A stretch of DNA of 14,208 nucleotides from an uncultured Dorea sp. (lineage in GTDB: Bacteria; Bacillota_A; Clostridia; Lachnospirales; Lachnospiraceae), in contig CAJTRO010000055.1 in assembly GCA_910579015.1 (NCBI GenBank), forward strand, positions 7,557-21,764, given 5' to 3'. Positions 13,713-14,208 of the stretch are shown here, in pieces. The stretch's first letter is position 1; each line of letters begins with the position of its first letter. The position numbers were made by a program, and so were the translations under genes. Below the pieces are notes generated by a model. That model did not search any database. It was not told the DNA's origin and saw nothing but the letters and a program-made list of their open reading frames with translations.

Positions 13713-14208
13713 TTAAGCGGTATTTTCTTCTTTTTTTCCTTTAAATGTCTGGAGTTTGCTGTTCAAGAAGCGATGATATTTATTGATATTTCTACCTATC
13801 GCATACAGCATAAACTCCTTGTATACTTTCTCGGTTGAACGGTGATTGAACCGTCGAAAGTCATCATTTTCCTTGATATCGCCAAAATGTCCTTCTGTTT
13901 GGATAGAACGTATCTGACGGTTTAAAATACCTTTCTCACTTTGAATGTTCGCATGAGATTTTTCTTTTAATTCTTCCCAACGCTCATTGATCTTCATTAC
14001 TTTATTTTTGTCTGCGTCCTTTTGGGGATCATACTTGTAAAGACATTTCTCTTTGTGTTCACATCCACTGCAATCAGCACATCCGTATACTTCGAAAGTC
14101 TGTGTATAATCTTCCATTTCTTTTGTTTCTGTCCGGATATATCTCAATTCTCTGCCGTCATGACAAATATAATAACGTTCATCTTCAAAGCTCCGGACTG
14201 TCATGTTA
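13713..14208 (-). CDS. IS1182-type transposase, C-terminal part (cut by window edge)
   Basis: The reading frame is open to the right edge (165 codons visible), so the gene continues outside; an internal ATG at 14204 is not a convincing start. The visible part is the C-terminal region of an IS1182/DDE_Tnp_1_6 transposase. It has the cysteine cluster CADCSGCEHKEKC, the segment RSIQTEGHFGDIKENDDFRR followed by FNHRSTEKVYKEF, and the ending LYAIGRNINKYHRFLNSKLQ. These match the last part of the RNase-H-fold domain and its conserved tail, including a glutamate (in TEGHFGDIK) that would be the final acidic residue of the catalytic triad. The reading frame is intact in the part seen. The DNA is lower in GC than the CHR genes, as expected for a mobile element. 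The full family length is about 450-550 residues. Confidence 0.85.
   Translation of the reverse strand, partial: NMTVRSFEDERYYICHDGRELRYIRTETKEMEDYTQTFEVYGCADCSGCEHKEKCLYKYDPQKDADKNKVMKINERWEELKEKSHANIQSEKGILNRQIRSIQTEGHFGDIKENDDFRRFNHRSTEKVYKEFMLYAIGRNINKYHRFLNSKLQTFKGKKEENTA

Noticed and set aside
13486..13713. A 75-codon minus-strand frame between the CHR gene and the transposase
   Set aside because: It passes through both arms of the large hairpin and begins at the transposase stop; there is no ribosome site or recognisable protein character.
1..14208. CRISPR arrays, tRNA or rRNA genes, defence systems
   Set aside because: No regularly spaced repeats, cloverleaf-like sequence, ribosomal RNA stretches or defence-type domains were seen on either strand.

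Overview
The window reads as a piece of a Clostridia chromosome, most likely a gut Lachnospiraceae genus. This rests on the gene order (rho, rpmE, DUF1385, prmC, prfA), the DUF4364 protein, the split CHR transporter pair, clear AGGAGG-type ribosome sites and roughly 50-55% GC coding DNA set in AT-rich spacers. The species cannot be named from the sequence alone. Most of the window is ordinary chromosomal core. The parts that stand out are an aromatic 2-oxoacid/aryl-CoA module holding a low-GC mini-gene, and an insertion-sequence transposase cut by the right edge.

Layout. 1-211 is AT-rich with no supportable gene. 212-1295 (minus) is a LacI-family repressor with its own intrinsic terminator. 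It is transcribed divergently from iorA-iorB (1465-4015, plus), which encode the two subunits of indolepyruvate:ferredoxin oxidoreductase. Immediately after iorB a perfect-consensus promoter starts a separate unit of about 390 bp: a 60-residue, about 30% GC hypothetical gene closed by a very long hairpin terminator. A further promoter then drives a phenylacetate-CoA ligase-like gene (4534-5769). IorAB and the ligase plausibly act together on arylpyruvates, arylacetyl-CoAs and arylacetates.

5836-10621 (minus) is a housekeeping cluster, transcribed in the order rho, rpmE (ribosomal protein L31), yqhQ-like DUF1385, prmC, prfA (release factor 1). rpmE has a good promoter whose -35 box overlaps the rho stop codon, and an intrinsic terminator behind it. 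PrmC methylates the release factor encoded just downstream of it. rho has a leader of about 115 nt with a possible hairpin.

Divergent from rho, 10844-13482 (plus) holds a TIGR01212/YtqA-type radical SAM protein, a DUF4364 winged-helix-like protein and two half-size chromate-transporter (CHR) proteins with overlapping stop and start. A strong hairpin (13580-13645) separates these from the C-terminal part of an IS1182-type transposase (13713 to the right edge, minus).

No tRNA, rRNA, CRISPR array or recognisable riboswitch was seen. No clearly new defence or biosynthetic system is evident. The best candidate for something undescribed is the mini-gene and long hairpin at 4012-4400.
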